DNA of 5,870 bases from Planctomycetaceae bacterium. GTDB lineage: Bacteria; Planctomycetota; Phycisphaerae; Phycisphaerales; SM1A02. Numbering within the stretch: position 1 is the stretch's first letter; each line of letters starts with the position of its first letter. Of this stretch, positions 5,501 to 5,870 are shown piece after piece. The position numbers and the translations under genes are program-made. The notes beneath the pieces were generated by a model. The model did no database searches, was not told the origin of the DNA, and was given only the letters and a program-made list of their open reading frames with translations. Location: NCBI GenBank assembly GCA_027488415.1, contig JAIYBS010000370.1, positions 1-5,870 of the forward strand, given 5' to 3'.

Positions 5501-5870
5501 TCAGTTCTTGGGCGGAATCCGCCTGACGACCGCGAACGCCGCGGCCGCCAGCAGCACCACGCCCGCGAGGCCGAGCAACGCGCGGTCCACCAGCCCGGTG
5601 AGCATCGCGTCCGCGGATGCGGTCGCCGCGGGCAATCGCTCCGAGTCGACCAGCTCGCCGCTCGCCTCCACCAGCCGACGCGCCTCGCCGGCGGCCTGGC
5701 CTGCCTCGGCGAGGAGCCGCTCGAGGTCCGCGACCGTGAGGCCGCCTTCTGATCCGTCGTGGTCGAACCGCTCGACGAGCCGGTCGATCGCGTTGACCAC
5801 CTTGAGCAGCTCGGCCGAGAGCGCCTGCGCCTCGGCCACCGTCGCGCGGGCCTCGACGAGGACCGGCTGC
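5501..5870 (-). CDS. Unrecognised C-terminally membrane-anchored helical protein (5' end beyond the right edge)
   Basis: I do not recognise this protein. The frame stays open to the right edge, and its first visible residues (QPVLVEARATVAEAQALSAE) already look like mid-protein helix. I therefore treat it as the last 122 residues of a longer gene rather than a 112-residue protein starting at the GTG at 5839, which has no SD site. What is visible: amphipathic, coiled-coil-like helices (about 5-35 and 46-73) separated by an acidic Gly turn (DHDGSEGG, 37-43), then one membrane helix (about 96-115, RALLGLAGVV onward) followed by RRIPPKN at the end. The basic tail suggests the C terminus is cytoplasmic and the helical region lies outside the membrane's inner face. 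It could be a sensor, scaffold or periplasmic coiled-coil protein. It converges on ftsH, so it is not in that operon. Confidence 0.6.
   Translation of the reverse strand, partial: QPVLVEARATVAEAQALSAELLKVVNAIDRLVERFDHDGSEGGLTVADLERLLAEAGQAAGEARRLVEASGELVDSERLPAATASADAMLTGLVDRALLGLAGVVLLAAAAFAVVRRIPPKN

Noticed and set aside
3556..5526. A 656-codon plus-strand frame overlapping ftsH
   Set aside because: It is a frame-shifted shadow of ftsH, Arg/Gly/Pro-rich and without motifs. The ftsH frame is continuous from start to stop.
5501..5839. A complete 112-residue protein starting at the GTG at 5839
   Set aside because: There is no SD site, the frame is open to the window edge, and the residues before the GTG continue the same helical pattern, so an internal Val codon is more likely.

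Overview
The window is very GC-rich (about 70% by eye) with strong G/C bias at third codon positions. It carries envelope genes of a flagellated, diderm bacterium. The FtsH sequence style (a protease segment reading SSGAGMD, then EWGMSERLGFV), the GTEN-type lipid kinase and the divergent BamD/LptE-like proteins suggest Planctomycetota, probably the Phycisphaerae. That placement is an inference from remembered family style, not a database result.

Left part, minus strand (1-1593): a diacylglycerol-kinase-family lipid/sphingoid kinase (691-1593) is followed by a FliO-like flagellar export protein (83-622). The FliO stop codon overlaps by one base the start of what is very probably fliP, which runs off the left edge. 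A 47-68 bp gap holding two small hairpins separates the kinase from fliO, so the kinase may or may not share a transcript with the flagellar genes.

Centre and right, plus strand (1650-5479): a BamD-like TPR protein with a signal peptide and Pro/Ala-rich tail, an LptE-like lipoprotein joined to it by a 4-base GTGA overlap, and, 42 bp further on, a full-length FtsH AAA+ zinc metalloprotease. The three form a plausible envelope-biogenesis and quality-control unit: outer-membrane protein assembly, LPS transport and membrane proteolysis. A 56 bp divergent intergenic region (1594-1649) separates the two transcription directions.

Right edge, minus strand (5501-5870): the C-terminal part of an unrecognised protein with helical, coiled-coil-like segments and a C-terminal membrane anchor. 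It converges on ftsH, with a 21 bp gap that contains a perfect 7-bp GC hairpin, a likely terminator.

The main pattern worth attention is in translation initiation. The three genes that could head transcripts (kinase, bamD-like, ftsH) lack a well-placed Shine-Dalgarno site and have a TANNNT hexamer 7-10 bases before the start codon. The operon-internal genes lptE and fliO have clear SD sites. This fits leaderless transcripts for the lead genes. I see no mobile element, CRISPR array, RNA gene or obviously novel defence-type system.
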